Shown: one piece after another, positions 11,664 to 24,797 of the stretch
Numbering within the stretch: position 1 is the first letter of the stretch
Layout: each line of letters begins with the position of its first letter
NCBI GenBank assembly: GCA_973895155.1
Contig: OZ316893.1
Span: 20,832,001-20,896,000 of the forward strand
Origin: Marsupella aquatica
Lineage: Eukaryota > Marchantiophyta
Reading direction: 5' to 3'
DNA length: 64,000 bases
Translations under genes and position numbers: made by a program
The notes under the pieces: model-generated
Told to the model about the DNA's origin: nothing
The model's database searches: none
What the model saw: only the letters and a program-made list of their open reading frames with translations

Positions 11664-12597
11664 AGTACCAAGAAATGCTTTAATTTTTCCTACGACAGGA
11701 TGATACATAGTACGAAAAATGTGAGACAAATGGCTTGCCCATATGAGGGATAATGATCCATCTCGGACAATCTAAGTAGAATACCGGGGTATTAAGTTTG
11801 CTTGCGAATAATGTGGACAGTCTTGCCCAAGACGGGTGACTGTATCCACAGGACAGTGTAAACACAATCTGCCCGAAATTGGATTTTTTTGATTTGGTTT
11901 TGAACCGAGTTTGTAAGAAAGTGAAATCTGTGATGGATATCTGAATGTGCAATTTCTCATTGTTGTTGACGGCATGATTGAATATGTCACTTGACGCCCT
12001 ACCGTAGTCACTTATGAGACCAGTGAGATCGTCAAAATCGTCAAATTTCAGGAGGCACACAAAATTCGTGTCAGCTTTCGAAGATTGAAATTCGAGTTCA
12101 TGGATGTTTCCAGGTATATGGTTGATGTGTTGTGCGAATGTCTTTTCAGTTTTGTAAGTCTAGCTCAATTTTTCTTACGTAGATACAGGTACTGCGTTCA
12201 GATGTTACCTTCGGTTAATGAAGCGCATCGGACGTCGGGAGTAAAAAATTGCACGGAGAGAAATGTGGGTAGAACGATTCGAGCAAATCGCATGATTCAG
12301 GGTTAGGAAACCTACAGAGAGAGCTTTATTGGGCATGGAAATGGAGGATTCAGGAAGGTGTGAGAAATACGATTCACGAGTGACATCACAAATGCTGCTT
12401 TCGATTTTAAAACGAACGATTTGATTCGCATGGCCCTTTTATTTTCGAACTTTACGGAAACGTGGAAAGTAAGTGGCTATCTCAACAGTAGCGTGACGAG
12501 AGGTGAAATACAATCCGTCTGTACGATGTGGGCCACAAATTGTCGATTCTTGTAGTATATTGTCTTATATTGTCTTATGATTATCGTTCGACTTTGT

Positions 12598-12685
12598 GGA
12601 CGAAACTTCAGGAACTTTCGTGTCCCAAACGTAAAATTCTAGGACGAAACTTCGGGAACTTTCGTGTCCCAAACGTAAAATTCTA
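12598..12685. repeat. 44-bp tandem duplication
   Basis: 12598-12641 and 12642-12685 are the same 44-base unit with one mismatch (CTTCAGG versus CTTCGGG). The near identity points to a recent duplication. The unit itself has loosely complementary ends (GGACGAAA and TTTCGTGTCC). Confidence 0.85.
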
Positions 12686-13162
12686 CGAGTGATTTGAGAT
12701 CTTACTTCAGCAATTGCTATGACCTGCGGTATACTGTGGGGCGATGAAATCCGTGAAAACCAGGCCTCACAGAAGTTGGAAGAGATTGGAACAATCATGT
12801 TACTTAAGCATAATTTGCTAAAACCAGTTGACGGGCGACGGAGTGACGGACACGTCAGTTGGACGCCATCCAGATTATGCAATGAGCAATATCTTTCCTT
12901 CACAAGTTGAGAACTTCAAAAGGAATTGAGATAATATGCTTGCCTTATGCGAGGCTTTATGGGGGCGATTCGTCCAGGATGCGCAGTTTAAATATTTCAG
13001 GGGCACTCATATGTTGTGAGCGTTTTTAGTGTATGATACGAAACAGTCCCAAGTAAGATACTAATGCAAACAAGAACGTAGTATAAAATGGGAAAAAGTA
13101 GACCAACTCAAATGTTTCCATCCAATTCTTGAGATATATATATTTGATGGTCGGTGAACCTG

Positions 13163-13350
13163 TCTTACTTGATAGGCCCATAGATAATTTTTCTTATCTA
13201 ATAGGCCGCACTAGGTAAATTTTTCTCCTTAATAGACCCCTTGTCAATATTTACCTTTCTTACTTGATAGGCCCATAGATAATTTTTCTTATCTAATAGG
13301 CCCCATTAGGTAATTTTTTTTCCTTAATAGACCCCTTGTCAATATTTTCT
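13163..13350. repeat. 95-bp tandem duplication
   Basis: Both copies begin TCTTACTTGATAGGCCCATA (13163 and 13258) and contain TTATCTAATAGGCC, then AATAGACCCCTTGTCAATAT. A few substitutions separate them. The repeated GATAGGCC/AATAGGCC phrases suggest the unit itself arose by shorter duplications. Confidence 0.85.
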
Positions 13351-13450
13351 GTGAGATGTTCTTATCACAAGCACTCTAACAAGTTTTTCCTTCATGGAGT
13401 GAACAATCACTTTTTCCAGAAAGATCATGGTTAACCATGACTCCAGGCAA

Positions 13451-13825
13451 ATTGCACGGTTGGACCGTGCGATCGACCTTGCAACCACGGAGATTATTCG
13501 GGAAAAATTGTGAAAAATGGTCGCAGCTATCGAAACTGTGATTTGAAAACAATATACAATATATAATATATTTTTGGATTCAAAACTGATCATGGGATAA
13601 TCATTAGGTTTACTTGTACGGGTTGTTTTGGTGACCGTTGGACCGTGCAACAGGCCACCCCTACATGGTCAAATAAACATGTGAGAGAAACAGGTGAAAT
13701 CACGGAGATAATGTGGGAAAATTGCAAAAAGCAGCCATAGCTGCCCAAACCATGACTATGTTTTCTGGTTCCAAATTTTATTGTTTCGCGGGGTAATTAT
13801 TAGGTATGCTTTTCACGCTGTGCAC
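13451..13825. repeat. Diverged tandem duplication, about 178 bp
   Basis: GTTGGACCGTGC occurs near 13458 and 13636. Each is followed by matching blocks: CACGGAGAT, GGGAAAA, GCAGCYATMG, then TTTTGGATTC or TTCTGGTTCC, and finally GGRTAATYATTAGGT. Identity is perhaps 65-70% by eye. Confidence 0.6.
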
Positions 13826-15488
13826 ATGGATTTTTCATGATGTTTTCATGCGCAATTGTCAACTTCAGTGCATAGCTCCAAATGTCCACAATGAATATTC
13901 AATTTCAATGTTTGAAATTCTCCCACTGTCGCCACTACAAAAATAGACAATGATTGACAAATGCACTCAAAAAATGACAATATTCCCCTACGCAATGCAT
14001 ACAAACAATTCCAAACGAATAGAGACCCAAAGGTGTTAGGGTATACTTTAAAATCTAAACTTTGAAACATAAGAAGACCTAATCCATTGTGTCTTCAAAC
14101 ATTAACCCGTCAAATCCTCTGGTATGACATTGTTGCCTCTTTCGATGAATCGCGGTAGACTATGGCGACCCATGTGGTGGATTAACTGTAAACTCTGACG
14201 GCAAGCGTGGTGAATTGGGCTTGGGAGCACAGTACATTAACAGGCAATGGGTGTGATTAAATATACATACTAAGGTGTGATTAAATATACATACTAAACA
14301 CCGTACAAAAAGAGGTGTACCTGTCATTAAGAGGGTCGCATTTGGTAAAAAAGTTTCATGGGACTATCAACAAGTTACCAGTAGATCATCAAGCATATCT
14401 CTCCAAAGCATATATCTTTCCAATTCTTAGATAAATTGTACGCCTGTGAGCACTCAGGTCGATCGGACTTAATTGCTGACAAATCAATCTTGGTGACCCA
14501 ATTCATGGATAGATTATATGCCCCGCGAGCTTGCAAAGATGATTTGATATGAACTTTGATGTCCGGGTTCGCGTTCAGACGTTTGAACATGGTTGAATTT
14601 GATGATCAAAATTTGTACTCCGTGTTCATGAAAAATTGAGGAATGCACGGGCATGCCTATGGAAGAGTACACAGGAAGTTTTAAGTCAAGAGAATACTTT
14701 TGGAGGGCAGCACACATCCGGACTTCAAAACATGAGCGAGGGGGACTTAGCCAGGGAACAATATATGAAGAGCCCGGGCGACAAACAGCGAAGACTTCAC
14801 CATTTTGAAGCGTCAGAACACAAATCAAAGCAGAACGTTCTCGGTGACCATACTAACTTTGACTACATTGAATCGATCATTCTGTGGATCGTATCGACAC
14901 TTGCGATTGAATCGCAGTAGGTTTGTCCTCACAAATGTTTTCTGTCAAAAATTAGGATAAAGATAAACGATCCAGTTTTGTCCAACATTAAAGAGCTCGA
15001 CACGTACAGTAAAACCTTGACACTCGTACCATGAATCATCGCAAGAGGAGCTTCTAGAATGTGAGCAATTTTTTCGTTGCCATTGATTGCAGGAGATATG
15101 AATCAGAGATCTCCTTACAAGCATGAACTGTGGCCTAGAGGGTGTCAAGCTAGGCCAATCCACACGAGATATCTGTTCTAGCATCACGGTATCAAAACTG
15201 AAAGATCCGGCTGAGCTGGGTGTACGGGGGGCCTACCTTTTGACCTTCACATCCCCGTCAAAAACATTCTGCGAACGGATCGGTGGCATCTTCTCACCAG
15301 CACCGAGGGCAGGAATCATTGGGACATGCCATCAGCTGATCAACCTATAAGCCAGACGACGGTAGTCACACAGCTCGTCCATGTGATGTGACCTGGGGAA
15401 GCAAGGTTTTCGCACCTTTTACAGCACGTAGTCGTTCTTTCTGGAACCCTGAAGCCCTTGTTTGCAATTTTTACTCCAAAATAATCCT

Positions 15489-15706
15489 GACAGCCAAAAG
15501 ATCTGATTCCTCGTTGGCTGATGCAGCAGGAACGTCACAGAGATTCAGACTGATCAATCAATCAATGGATTGGTTATTAGTTGTGAGGCTCACATGCCGA
15601 CACCCAAAACACCTGATTCGTCGTTGGCTGATGCAGCAGGAACGTCACAGAGAAACAGACTGAATTTATCAGTGGTCCGATTACGATATTAGTTGTGAGC
15701 TCACAT
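15489..15706. repeat. 110-bp tandem duplication
   Basis: Copy 1 starts at 15489 and copy 2 at 15599. Both contain CGTTGGCTGATGCAGCAGGA and AACGTCACAGAGA, and both end ATTAGTTGTGAG with CTCACAT. An open frame spans both copies, but it has no other support as a gene. Confidence 0.85.
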
Positions 15707-18229
15707 CATTCCGTGTCGATGGGATCAGAGCCTGGCACACCCGAACCAATCTGTAGGGTGTGATTCCATGTCGTTGAGTGGAGCTCAAACTTGTACTGGG
15801 GATTGTACCGAGCCATGTCCTTCCTGGAGTTCACGAGCATCCGAGCGTCGAGGAAGTCGAGATTCGAGAATAATGTACTTGCAATTGTACCGGGGTCTGT
15901 ACGAGCTATAAGGTGTGACTGGTGACTCAGCGATGGTACCTCCCCCGTGAGTGAATCGGTCTCGTGGCGATGGAGTACGTGAAGATTGTCTCTACCGCCG
16001 CCCGATGAGATTCGCTCTGATTTGGAGCTGATCCACGGAGCTAGTCCTGATGTGCAAGCCAAAATGCTTGGATCACGGCGTCTAGTCCATTCAGAAATTA
16101 GCCAAATCTAGATCTAACACGGCGATTGATCCACAGAGAATCTAACTGTGTACATGAGAGTCTGGAGTTTTTATAGATTTAAAATTGAGTCTCATGGACT
16201 CGGAGGTTTGTGTAGCCCATCCCCACGCTGACTCACTTGACACCAGAAATTCACAAAAACGGCAGCGTTTGTAATGACTACACTTTCTTTTCCTTAGGAA
16301 AAACCAAATCAATCCCCCTCAAATAGCCAGCATACAAAAGTTACAAAAGTGGGGGTCAATAAGGGACACCATCCGGAAGGACCAAAGGTAGAACCGAAGG
16401 TAGACATGTTGAGAGCGGAGAGGCCAGAACCAGGGAAGAAGCTGAGCCTCAGAAGGACGCAAATAAACCACAAATTGAGGCAGCACCCTCCTAAAGACCG
16501 GCTGGTGATCAGGACTGGAGAGGTCCCTTCCGATGGGTCCAGAATATTATAAATAAAGAATTGACTCTATCAGTCTACCTGCAGTGCAGCCTCAAAACCT
16601 GCAGAAAAAGGGGGTCTCATGGGGACGTACATGGAGGGACGGCTGGACTTGGAGTGTGTCTTCATGAGTTGCCCATAGACCAGCCCAGTTACCATAGTGA
16701 CATCTTGTGATGTGTTTGTCCATAGGTGGTCTTCCCAGCATGGATCCTGGCTCTGTGTTGGGCCCAATCACGTCTGAGGTAAATGCTGAGCCGATGCCAA
16801 GATTTCCTTGAGAAGGACTTTCACTTTTGAGAAGCACTTCATTTTTTAATTCTTTTTTGGTTGCCTTGAAAAACCCTTATTTTTTTCAAAATCAATACCT
16901 TTATTCCAATATATGAACCAAGGGGAACAACAAGGAGGACTTCACTTTTGAGAAGGACACCCTGCCAACATTCACACTGACCGGCCAAAATTCACGCTGA
17001 CCAGCTGCTTTTGGAATTGTGCCTGGTGGATTAATTGAAAATTTGAATTGGATCTAATTTGCCTTTGTCTAACATTCTATTAGCTGAGAGACTTAATTTT
17101 CTTAGATTAAATTGTGCTGGGTGGATTAATGGAGTTTCTTAAGGATCTCCCTACAATGATACCCCCATGGATCAAGATTTTCTTCACACCTTCACTCATT
17201 GATATAGCATGCTCATACTGGAACATGTTTGAGTTTTTGTCTTGTAGTGATCTGAAAGTAAATAAAATAGGAGATAACTAAAAAGAGAAAATAATGTAAT
17301 TAAAGTGCCTGCCAAGAAAAGCAGGTGGACTAATGAAAAGTACAATCAAGTTTTATGACACAAGAGATGCTAGGATGTGTGCTAACTCCATGTCCTTATG
17401 AATGACAACACTCATTTCAATAAAGACCATAAACTTAGGGAAGAAAGACATGAGGGGAACTTAAGACACAATCAGAATCATTTCTCTCACTCATGAGAAT
17501 ACTTTGTTCAAGTGGTGGAGCTGTTTCATCTCTAATAAATCACAAACATTAATATTTATAAGGGGGCTGCCAAAATAAGTTCAAAATACTCTAGAATCCT
17601 AAAATTAATCCGTGGACCTCCATGTTCATCCAAGGAATGTGTGTGTGACTAAGTGAAATCAATTTTCATCAAGGTGGTAACCGACGGTTTTGAGTCTCCC
17701 GATGGTGATGGTGTGTGCTCATACAAAAACAAATGCTCAAAAGATAGAGATTTATCAAACGGAAGGTTGAATGTGGAGGAATTGAGTTTTTTGATAGGTT
17801 TTGCTTACACATTGGAGAAATCATCTTTCACCCATTCTTGATTGATTGTTTGTGAGTTACATTGAACATTACTGTCACAAGACAGATTGGAGCACAACAC
17901 TCAGCTGTTGGCAAAAGAGCGCTTGTCAATTTGGTGGGAAGAACACACAAAACAAACGAGTCATCACTTCACACAAAGGATTTGTAGTTATTTTTATTTA
18001 AGAAAGCTATAGTGTGAAGGGAAGACCAATAATTGTTTCTTTGACATAGAGGTTGCATTTGGCGTCAACCTGTGTTCAGAGTGAGCTTTAGTTGAAGACT
18101 ATCTAAGAGATGCGAACAATTCAAACCGGGAAGCAAGCATTGTGGACAAGCGATGACGACGTAATCAAAGAAATCAATTTGTAGCGGCTAAGTTTGTGAC
18201 GGTGACAAGATTGTGATATCTCTTAATCG

Positions 18230-18724
18230 AGAATGGGTTTCCAATGAGCCTCAAATTGACAAATTTTGTCAAGTTCCATATGAGTTTTTGAATTTCTTCG
18301 TCTTTCCAATAAGTGTGAATATAAGAAATTTTGATCATGAGTTCATGAACTCTTTTAGCTTTCCAACATTGAGTCCAACATTGACAAATTTCATGTCAGA
18401 TTTTGTCACGGTACTCAAGATATCAGGAGGTTTTCAAATGTTTGACATTGAGATTATTTGTAAGAAATAGAGAGATCATGAGTATCTAAATTTCTCTATC
18501 TTTCCGCTGAACCTTACATTGATAGATTTTGTCAAATACTGAGGAGATGATGAGTTTTTAATTTTACTCTAGCTTTCCAATGAGTGTGACATTGAAAGAT
18601 TTTATCAAGACATTACTAAAGAGGTCACAAGTTTCTAAATTTTGATCTTGAGTTTTCCAATGAATCAAACATTGACAGATTTTATCAAGTACTAAGTAGA
18701 TTTATTATTTAGTTTTACAATGTG
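18230..18724. repeat. Degenerate satellite, about 75-bp units
   Basis: The phrase CTTTCCAATGAG followed by ACATTGACAGATTTTRTCAA recurs near 18237, 18304, 18358, 18499, 18573 and 18653. Units are separated by roughly 55-140 bp and are well diverged. Looser matches to the same phrase appear near 5610-5680, 25985-26045 and 26345-26390, so it is also dispersed. The copia element at 18725 inserted at the right end of this array. Confidence 0.6.
18720..18724. repeat. Target site duplication ATGTG of the first copia element (left copy)
   Basis: ATGTG lies directly before the left LTR and again directly after the right LTR at 25219-25223. A perfect 5-bp duplication is what a Ty1/copia integrase leaves. 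Confidence 0.9.
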
Positions 18725-19145
18725 TGTTGGGTATTTACTCTTACGTCTAGGTTAGGTATGACGTGGTTGGTACAACAACGTGGGTTGGTACAACTACGTG
18801 GTTAGGTACAACTACGTGATTAGGTACAACTATGTGGTTAGGTACAACTACGTGATTAGGTACAACTATGTGGTTAGGTACAACTAAGTTGCACACTATA
18901 TCATAAGAGGCATGTGTGCTTGGAGAGGTAGAACCAAGGCTCATTGTTATGGAGCCACTTGAGAGATAGGGAGAGCTTACACTGTGGAGACTCGGTATAG
19001 CCGACGGGCTTAGAGTTCAGTAAAGCTCTCTTGTGTGTTCCCGTGGACGTAGCCTCAAGGAGGTGAACCACGTATCTCTTGTGTCGACTATTGTGCGTTG
19101 GATGGTTCATGGGCTTGCCGTTGCGATCGTCGTCTATGCTCAACA
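18725..19145 (+). repeat. 5' LTR of first copia element
   Basis: 421 bp, TG...CA ended. It holds about eight copies of an 18-bp unit (GTTAGGTACAACTACGTG and variants) at 18750-18888, which place ACGTG or ATGTG at regular spacing in the putative U3 promoter region. Confidence 0.95.
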
Positions 19146-19147
19146 AT

Positions 19148-19159
19148 TAGTATCAGAGC
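19148..19159 (+). other. Primer binding site, initiator-Met tRNA type
   Basis: TAGTATCAGAGC three bases after the LTR end, one mismatch from TGGTATCAGAGC, the complement of the 3' end of plant initiator-Met tRNA. Confidence 0.8.
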
Positions 19160-20299
19160 ATGCTTGGGAGGTGACGTGTGTTCGTGACGGGATTTCATGA
19201 CGGTTTTTCCAGCGTTGAGTGTTGGTGGATTTTCCAGAGTTCCATCGCATGGAACTTGGAGTTTATGGGCTCAACGGATAGATCAGGGCAAGAGCTTTCT
19301 AACGGTGTGAAGAAATCGTTGAACGGAGCTCGTGGTGCAGAGAGATCTAAGTTTTCGTCGTTCTGGATTTTGTGAAGAAAGTTGGCAATCGACTCGGAGG
19401 GAGAAGCGTCAAGTGTTTTGACTCAACGGAGAGATTGAGGCAAGACGATTGTTTTTGAGTCCGGGATTGGCTCTTTGATGCAAAGAGGAAGGCTAAGCAA
19501 AATCAATTACCTTATTGGACTTGGTGACGGCACCAAGTGCAATTGATCAACATTCGTTGTTGACAAGGTACCATTTTTTTCTCTTTGAAAAACTGATTCG
19601 AAATTGGCTATGGCAATTGAGAGAAATCTGTCATCTTTACCAATTTTTTTCTCCCTTGTTCTTTCCTCGTTTTGGGTGCTTCTTATATCGATCTTCATCG
19701 CCTCGGAGTCTAGTTTCCAAATCTGAAATCCGATCTTGATTTCGTCAAAACCCGAGTGAGATATCTTGCGTTTGGTGTCGAGGGGTACATTCTGCCGTGT
19801 GTATTTTCTACGCGCGCGACCAGATTTCGACGACGAAGGGTGGTAGGGGGTTTTGGGGGTTCGAGGACATATGTCAGCCCCTCGATTGTTCTTCCAAAAT
19901 TCCCACAGGGCCTGTACAAGGGTCATAGAATATTCCAAAAAACCAGAGAGCTATTTTTTGACCGTCCGACAAAGATTTCATCCGCCGAACGGTAACTTTT
20001 TTGGTTATTTTTCGGCGAGGTCGTAGCCATTGAAGTTGGCAATGCAGCGCACCAATCACATCGCAATTCCGACAATGGGTTGTACTTGGTATTTCGGTTA
20101 TTCCCTGAGGTGGTCAAAACGGGGGAGTTTCCCAAGGTTTTACCCACCTCGACCGAAATTTGAATAACTTTTCCGTCAAATTTCAATTTTGATTTTGGTT
20201 TTCAGTATTGGACTCCTAGCTTTGTGGGCTACGCGGCGGTGTTGAGTTTCGAGTTTTTTGAGAAGTTGTGAAAAACAACTTTTTTTGTGACTTTCTCAT

Positions 20300-23200
20300 A
20301 TGAGTGATTCGGAGGAGTTTTTCGAAGACGTGGAACTTGAAGCACGAGGATCACCGCGGAGGTTTCAGGGGCAGAGAGAGGAGCAGGAGGAAGAGCACGT
20401 GACACCGATACCATCACTGGTGCGGCGTGTGGTGGAGGAAGCAGTACTACTACCGGAGCTCACGGTAAAGAAGAAGATGGGGACTTTCAAGCTTGGGGGA
20501 CCCAAGTATGAAGTGACAAAGTATGATGGGCGCTCTGACTACTTGCTATGGGAGAAGTAGGTGAAGGGAGTGCTTTATGCGTCAGGGATGGGCCAACTGC
20601 TGAGCCCTCGTGAAGACGATGTTGATGAGAAACAATGGGACCGCATGCAGGAGCAGGGAGTGTGGTGTGTTACACTCTATCTCATGCCTCCCATCATCAA
20701 GCAGTTAGGTGCACAGAAGGATTGCATGTCCTTGTTTGCGGAATTGCAGAGCAAGTATCACCGCAAGGAGTTGTCGAACCGGCTCTACACTTCCTACAAA
20801 CTGATGAGTTTCAGGATGAAAGAATCTGGTACGAAGTTGCAAGACCATGTGGATGCTTTCAACGACATGGTCGTTGACTTGGAAAACCTTGGGGAGACTT
20901 TGAATGATGAGACGAAGGCTCTGCAGCTTCTTAGTTCATTGCCTCCATCTTACCAGTCCCTATCACGAGTGTTGTTGCATCGTGATAGGGATACCATTTC
21001 ATACAATGACGTGGTAAGTTCTCTGCTTAGTGATGATCTTCAGCAGAAGATGCACATCACGTCACAGCCTTCATCATCTGGTGCTGCCCTCAATGTTAAC
21101 CGTGGGAGGAGTATGCAGCGACCAACTGGGGACCGTAGAACCCAGTTTAGATCTAAATCCAGATCTAAGTCCAAGGGTAAATCCCCTCAGAGGAGGCAGG
21201 TGACATGTTGGAAGTGCAACCAAGTTGGACACTTCAAGCGAGACTGTAAGGGAAAGGCAGCGGAAACTTCATCGGCAAATGTGGCTAGGGCTGATGGAGA
21301 AGCTGATTTACTCAATGATGAGTATGTTTTATGAAGCCGGGGGTATGCCCTGTGCACGTCATCTAGGAGAGCAGATGATGTGTGGATTCTTGATTGTGCT
21401 TGCTCTTTTCATATTTGTTACATTCGTGAGTTTTTCAGTTCTTACTCTGTTTCAAACGGTTCAGTTCTGATGGGAAATGATCACTCCTGTCAAATTGAGG
21501 GAATTGGGTCTGTGAAGATTCAAATGTTTGATGGCGCTGTGCGCATAGTGTCCGGAGTCAGGTATGTACCTGGCATGCGTAAGAATCTGATTTCACTCGG
21601 TGTGTTGGATTCAAATGGTCATCAATGGAGCGTTATTGATGGTGAACTTCAAGTCAGGTCGGGAGAGACAGTGATTTTGAAGGGGAGTAGATAAAAGAAT
21701 TTGTATGTGTTACAGGGCAATACTGTATGTGGAGAGGCCAATGTAACCAAGTCTCACGAGGAGATGACTCAACTGTGGCATTCACGGCTAGGCCACATGA
21801 GTGAGAAGGGTTTGGCTATCTTACGGAAGAATGGACTCATTTCTGATTTGCAATCTTGTAAATTAGAGTTTTGTGAGCATTGCATTCTTGGAAAGCAGCA
21901 TCGTCGTGCTTTTGGTGTTGGAACTCATCGTTCCAAAGCGGTTCTTGAGTACATACATAGTGACGTGTGGGGTCCATCCCCGACTCCCTCACACTCTGGA
22001 AAGTTGTACTATGTATCATTTATTGATGATTACTCAAGATTTGTGTGGATTTATTTCATGACGCATAAGTCTGATGTCTTGTCCATTTTTAAGAAGTGGA
22101 AGGCCCAGGTGGAGAATCAGACTGGAAACACGATCAAGTGTTTGGATACAAGGGTGAAGAGTCTGAGGTCAGACAACGGCGGGGAGTACACTTCAATGGA
22201 ATTTGAAGAGTACTGTTCAGAACAGGGGATAACTCGCCATCTCACCACAGTTTATACTCCGCAGCAGAATGGTGTCGCTGAGAGGCTCAATCGGACACTG
22301 TTGGAGCGGTCACGGAGTATGTTGAGCCAATCAGGTTTACCACAAGAATTTTGGGCAGAAGCTGTCAATACCGCAGCTTATTTGGTAAATCTTTCTCCTT
22401 CTAGTGCTATCAATTTCAAAACGCCGTTTGAGATGCGCTATAAGCGGCAAGCAGATTATCATGGCTTGGTAATTTTTGGAAGTGATGCATATGCTCTCAC
22501 ACCAAAGCAGAATAGGACCAAGTTGGATCCTACCTCCAGGAAATGTGTTTTTCTTGGGTACCAGAGTGGTGTGAAAGCCTATAGGCTATGGGATCCTATT
22601 GCCTGTAAGCTCGTTGTCAGTAGGGATGTTTCCTTCAATGAATCCAGATTATTGAAGGAGGGGGAGAATACTCAGGTCTCCCGTACTGACAAAGGAAAAT
22701 CTCCTATCCCGGATCTCGTTGAGGGGGAGATTGGTTATGAGGTGCATGACCGGAGAGAAGGAGTTGTTCCAATTATGGAGCTGGTTCCTATGCCAGAGGA
22801 ACCAGAGGAGTTTGTTGATGCTGGTGAGCAACAAGTGGATGTTGTTGAGCTTCAAATTGTACCAGCACACGCAGATCAACCGGAGTCATCGGCTAGAAGA
22901 ACATCTGGTCGCATTGTACGCGCTCCATCAAGGTATGGACAGTGGGTTGATTCATCTCAACTGCAAGAGGATGATTTTACAGCTGATGATGAGGGTGATG
23001 CGTTAATTTTGGAAGAAGGAGAACCTTCTTCATTTCATGAGACAAGTGCTTCAAAAGAGAAGCAGAAGTGGACTGCAGCAATGCAAACGGAAATGCAGTC
23101 ACTAAAGGACAACAAAACTTGGGAGCTTGTTAAGCTGCCTAAGGGTCAGCAAGTGGTGGACAGCAAGTGGATTTACAAGCTGAAGGATAATTCCATAGGA

Positions 23201-24606
23201 GGTGGATCGAAGGTCTACAAGGCTAGATTGGTAGCAAAGGGATTCACACAAGAGAAAGGTGTGGATTACAATGAGGTCTTCTCACCAGTTGCTAAGTACT
23301 CTACAATACGACTATTGTGTGTACTTGTTGTAATGTTTGGTCTGCTCCTAGATCAGATGGATGTTGTCACAGCTTTCCTCTATGGCACATTGGAAGAGGT
23401 GATCTTCATGAGACAACGCTAGGTTTTGTGAAGAGAGGACAGGAGGAATTGGTTTGCAGATTGCTGAAATCCTTGTATGGGTTGAAGCAGTCACCAAGAC
23501 AGTGGAACAAGCGGTTTGACGATTGGATTCGGTCACAAGGTTTTCACAGAAGTGTATTTGACCCTTGTGTGTATTTGAAACCGGTGAAGAATGTTGTCTT
23601 TGGGTTCATTGTTTTAGTACTTTATGTGGATGACATGCTAATTGCAGCCAAGGATAGGTCTGAGATTGTTAAGCTCAAGGCACTGCTTAGTGCAGAGTTT
23701 AAGATGAAGGACTTAGGGCCAGCTAAGAGGATTTTGGGTATGGAGATCACTAGGGACTTGGAGGCTGGCAAGCTATGGTTGACGCAAAGCAATTATGCGA
23801 GGAAGGTAATTGCAAGGTTCAACATGGAGAATAGCAAGCCAGTAAGTACCCCGTTGGCTCCACACTTCAAGTTATCATCAGCGTTCTGTCCTACGGATGA
23901 CACAGAGAAGGGGTTGATGTCAAAGGTTCCATATGACAAGGCAGTGGGGAGTCTCATGTATTTGATGACTTGCACTAGACCTGATCTTGCCATGGCTATG
24001 GGCAAGGTGAGCAGGTACATGTCGAATCCAGGGAAGGTACACTGGGAAGCAGTGAAGTGGATTATCAGGTACTTGAAGGGTACCGTGGATCATGGTCTTT
24101 TATTTGATGCGAATGCAAAGAATGCTAGATCATTGATTGGCTATGTAGATTCTGACTATGGACAAGATTTGGACCGAAGGAGATCAACAATAGGATACGT
24201 GTTCACACTTGGCGGTGGATGCATAAGTTGGAGGTCTACTTTGCAGAAGTGTATTGCTCAGTCTACTACAGAAGCGGAGTATGTTGCAGCTGCGGAAGCA
24301 ACAAAGAAAGCGATTTGGTTGGATAGACTTATCACTGAAATGGGATTGCCACAGGGGAATGTGAAGCTCCATTGTGATAGTCAAAGTGCGCTCCACCTTG
24401 CTGTGAACCAGGTGATGGACAGCAGAGTGAAGCACATTGACGTCAGGTACCATTTTATCAGGCAGGCTGTGTCTGATAATTTGTTTGAGCTAGTCAAGAT
24501 TGATGGTAAACTCAACCCGGCTGACGCATTTACCAAAGTGATTCCTTTGGAGAGTTTCTCTAGACACCGTGACGTATTGCAGGTTTTGCAATTGCATCAC
24601 AAGTAG
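20300..24606 (+). pseudogene. Copia gag-pol polyprotein with three stops, a frameshift and a lost protease motif
   Basis: One reading frame extends from the ATG at 20300 to about 23420, broken by TAG at 20558, TGA at 21332 and TAA at 21692. The final part continues in another frame to the stop at 24606; the shift lies near 23410-23423. Gag has a CCHC knuckle at 21206-21247 (CWKCNQVGHFKRDC). The protease position reads WILDCACSFH, so the Asp-Ser-Gly triplet has become Asp-Cys-Ala. Integrase keeps the HHCC region (about 21775-21900) and its three acidic residues (IHSDVWG near 21960, SDNGGE near 22171, QQNGVAER near 22270). Reverse transcriptase keeps Tyr-Val-Asp-Asp at 23623-23634, and RNase H has YVDSDYGQD and STTEAEY. 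No functional polyprotein could come from this copy unless stops are read through. Confidence 0.9.
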
Positions 24607-24780
24607 AGTTTTCTTAAACATTCATTGTAATTACTGATATATGCTCTTCCTCATTCCTATGTATTAGGCTACGGCTTAGTTCTGGTTTGCTCTAGTTAGA
24701 GAGGGAAACCGGTTTGGTTTCTGTCCAGAACTTCCCGCTGAGGGATCATATACATTGGCAGTATTACTCTCCCCTAGACC

Positions 24781-24797
24781 AGAGTCAAGGGGAAGAT
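24781..24797 (+). other. Polypurine tract of first copia element
   Basis: AGAGTCAAGGGGAAGAT lies immediately upstream of the right LTR. The GGGGAAGA part fits the primer for plus-strand synthesis. Confidence 0.7.

Larger units (their letters stand above)
11664..18229. other. Intergenic stretch, 6.5 kb, no supportable gene
   Basis: The first part is the metallothionein 3' untranslated region. Frames up to about 140 codons occur but show no recognisable motifs, no balanced composition and no splice context. Local tandem duplications are listed separately. Apart from these nothing is recognised. Confidence 0.55.

Noticed and set aside
15706-16062. Minus-strand frame of 118 codons
   Set aside because: Low-complexity mixed composition, no domain, no splice context, and its end overlaps a tandem duplication.
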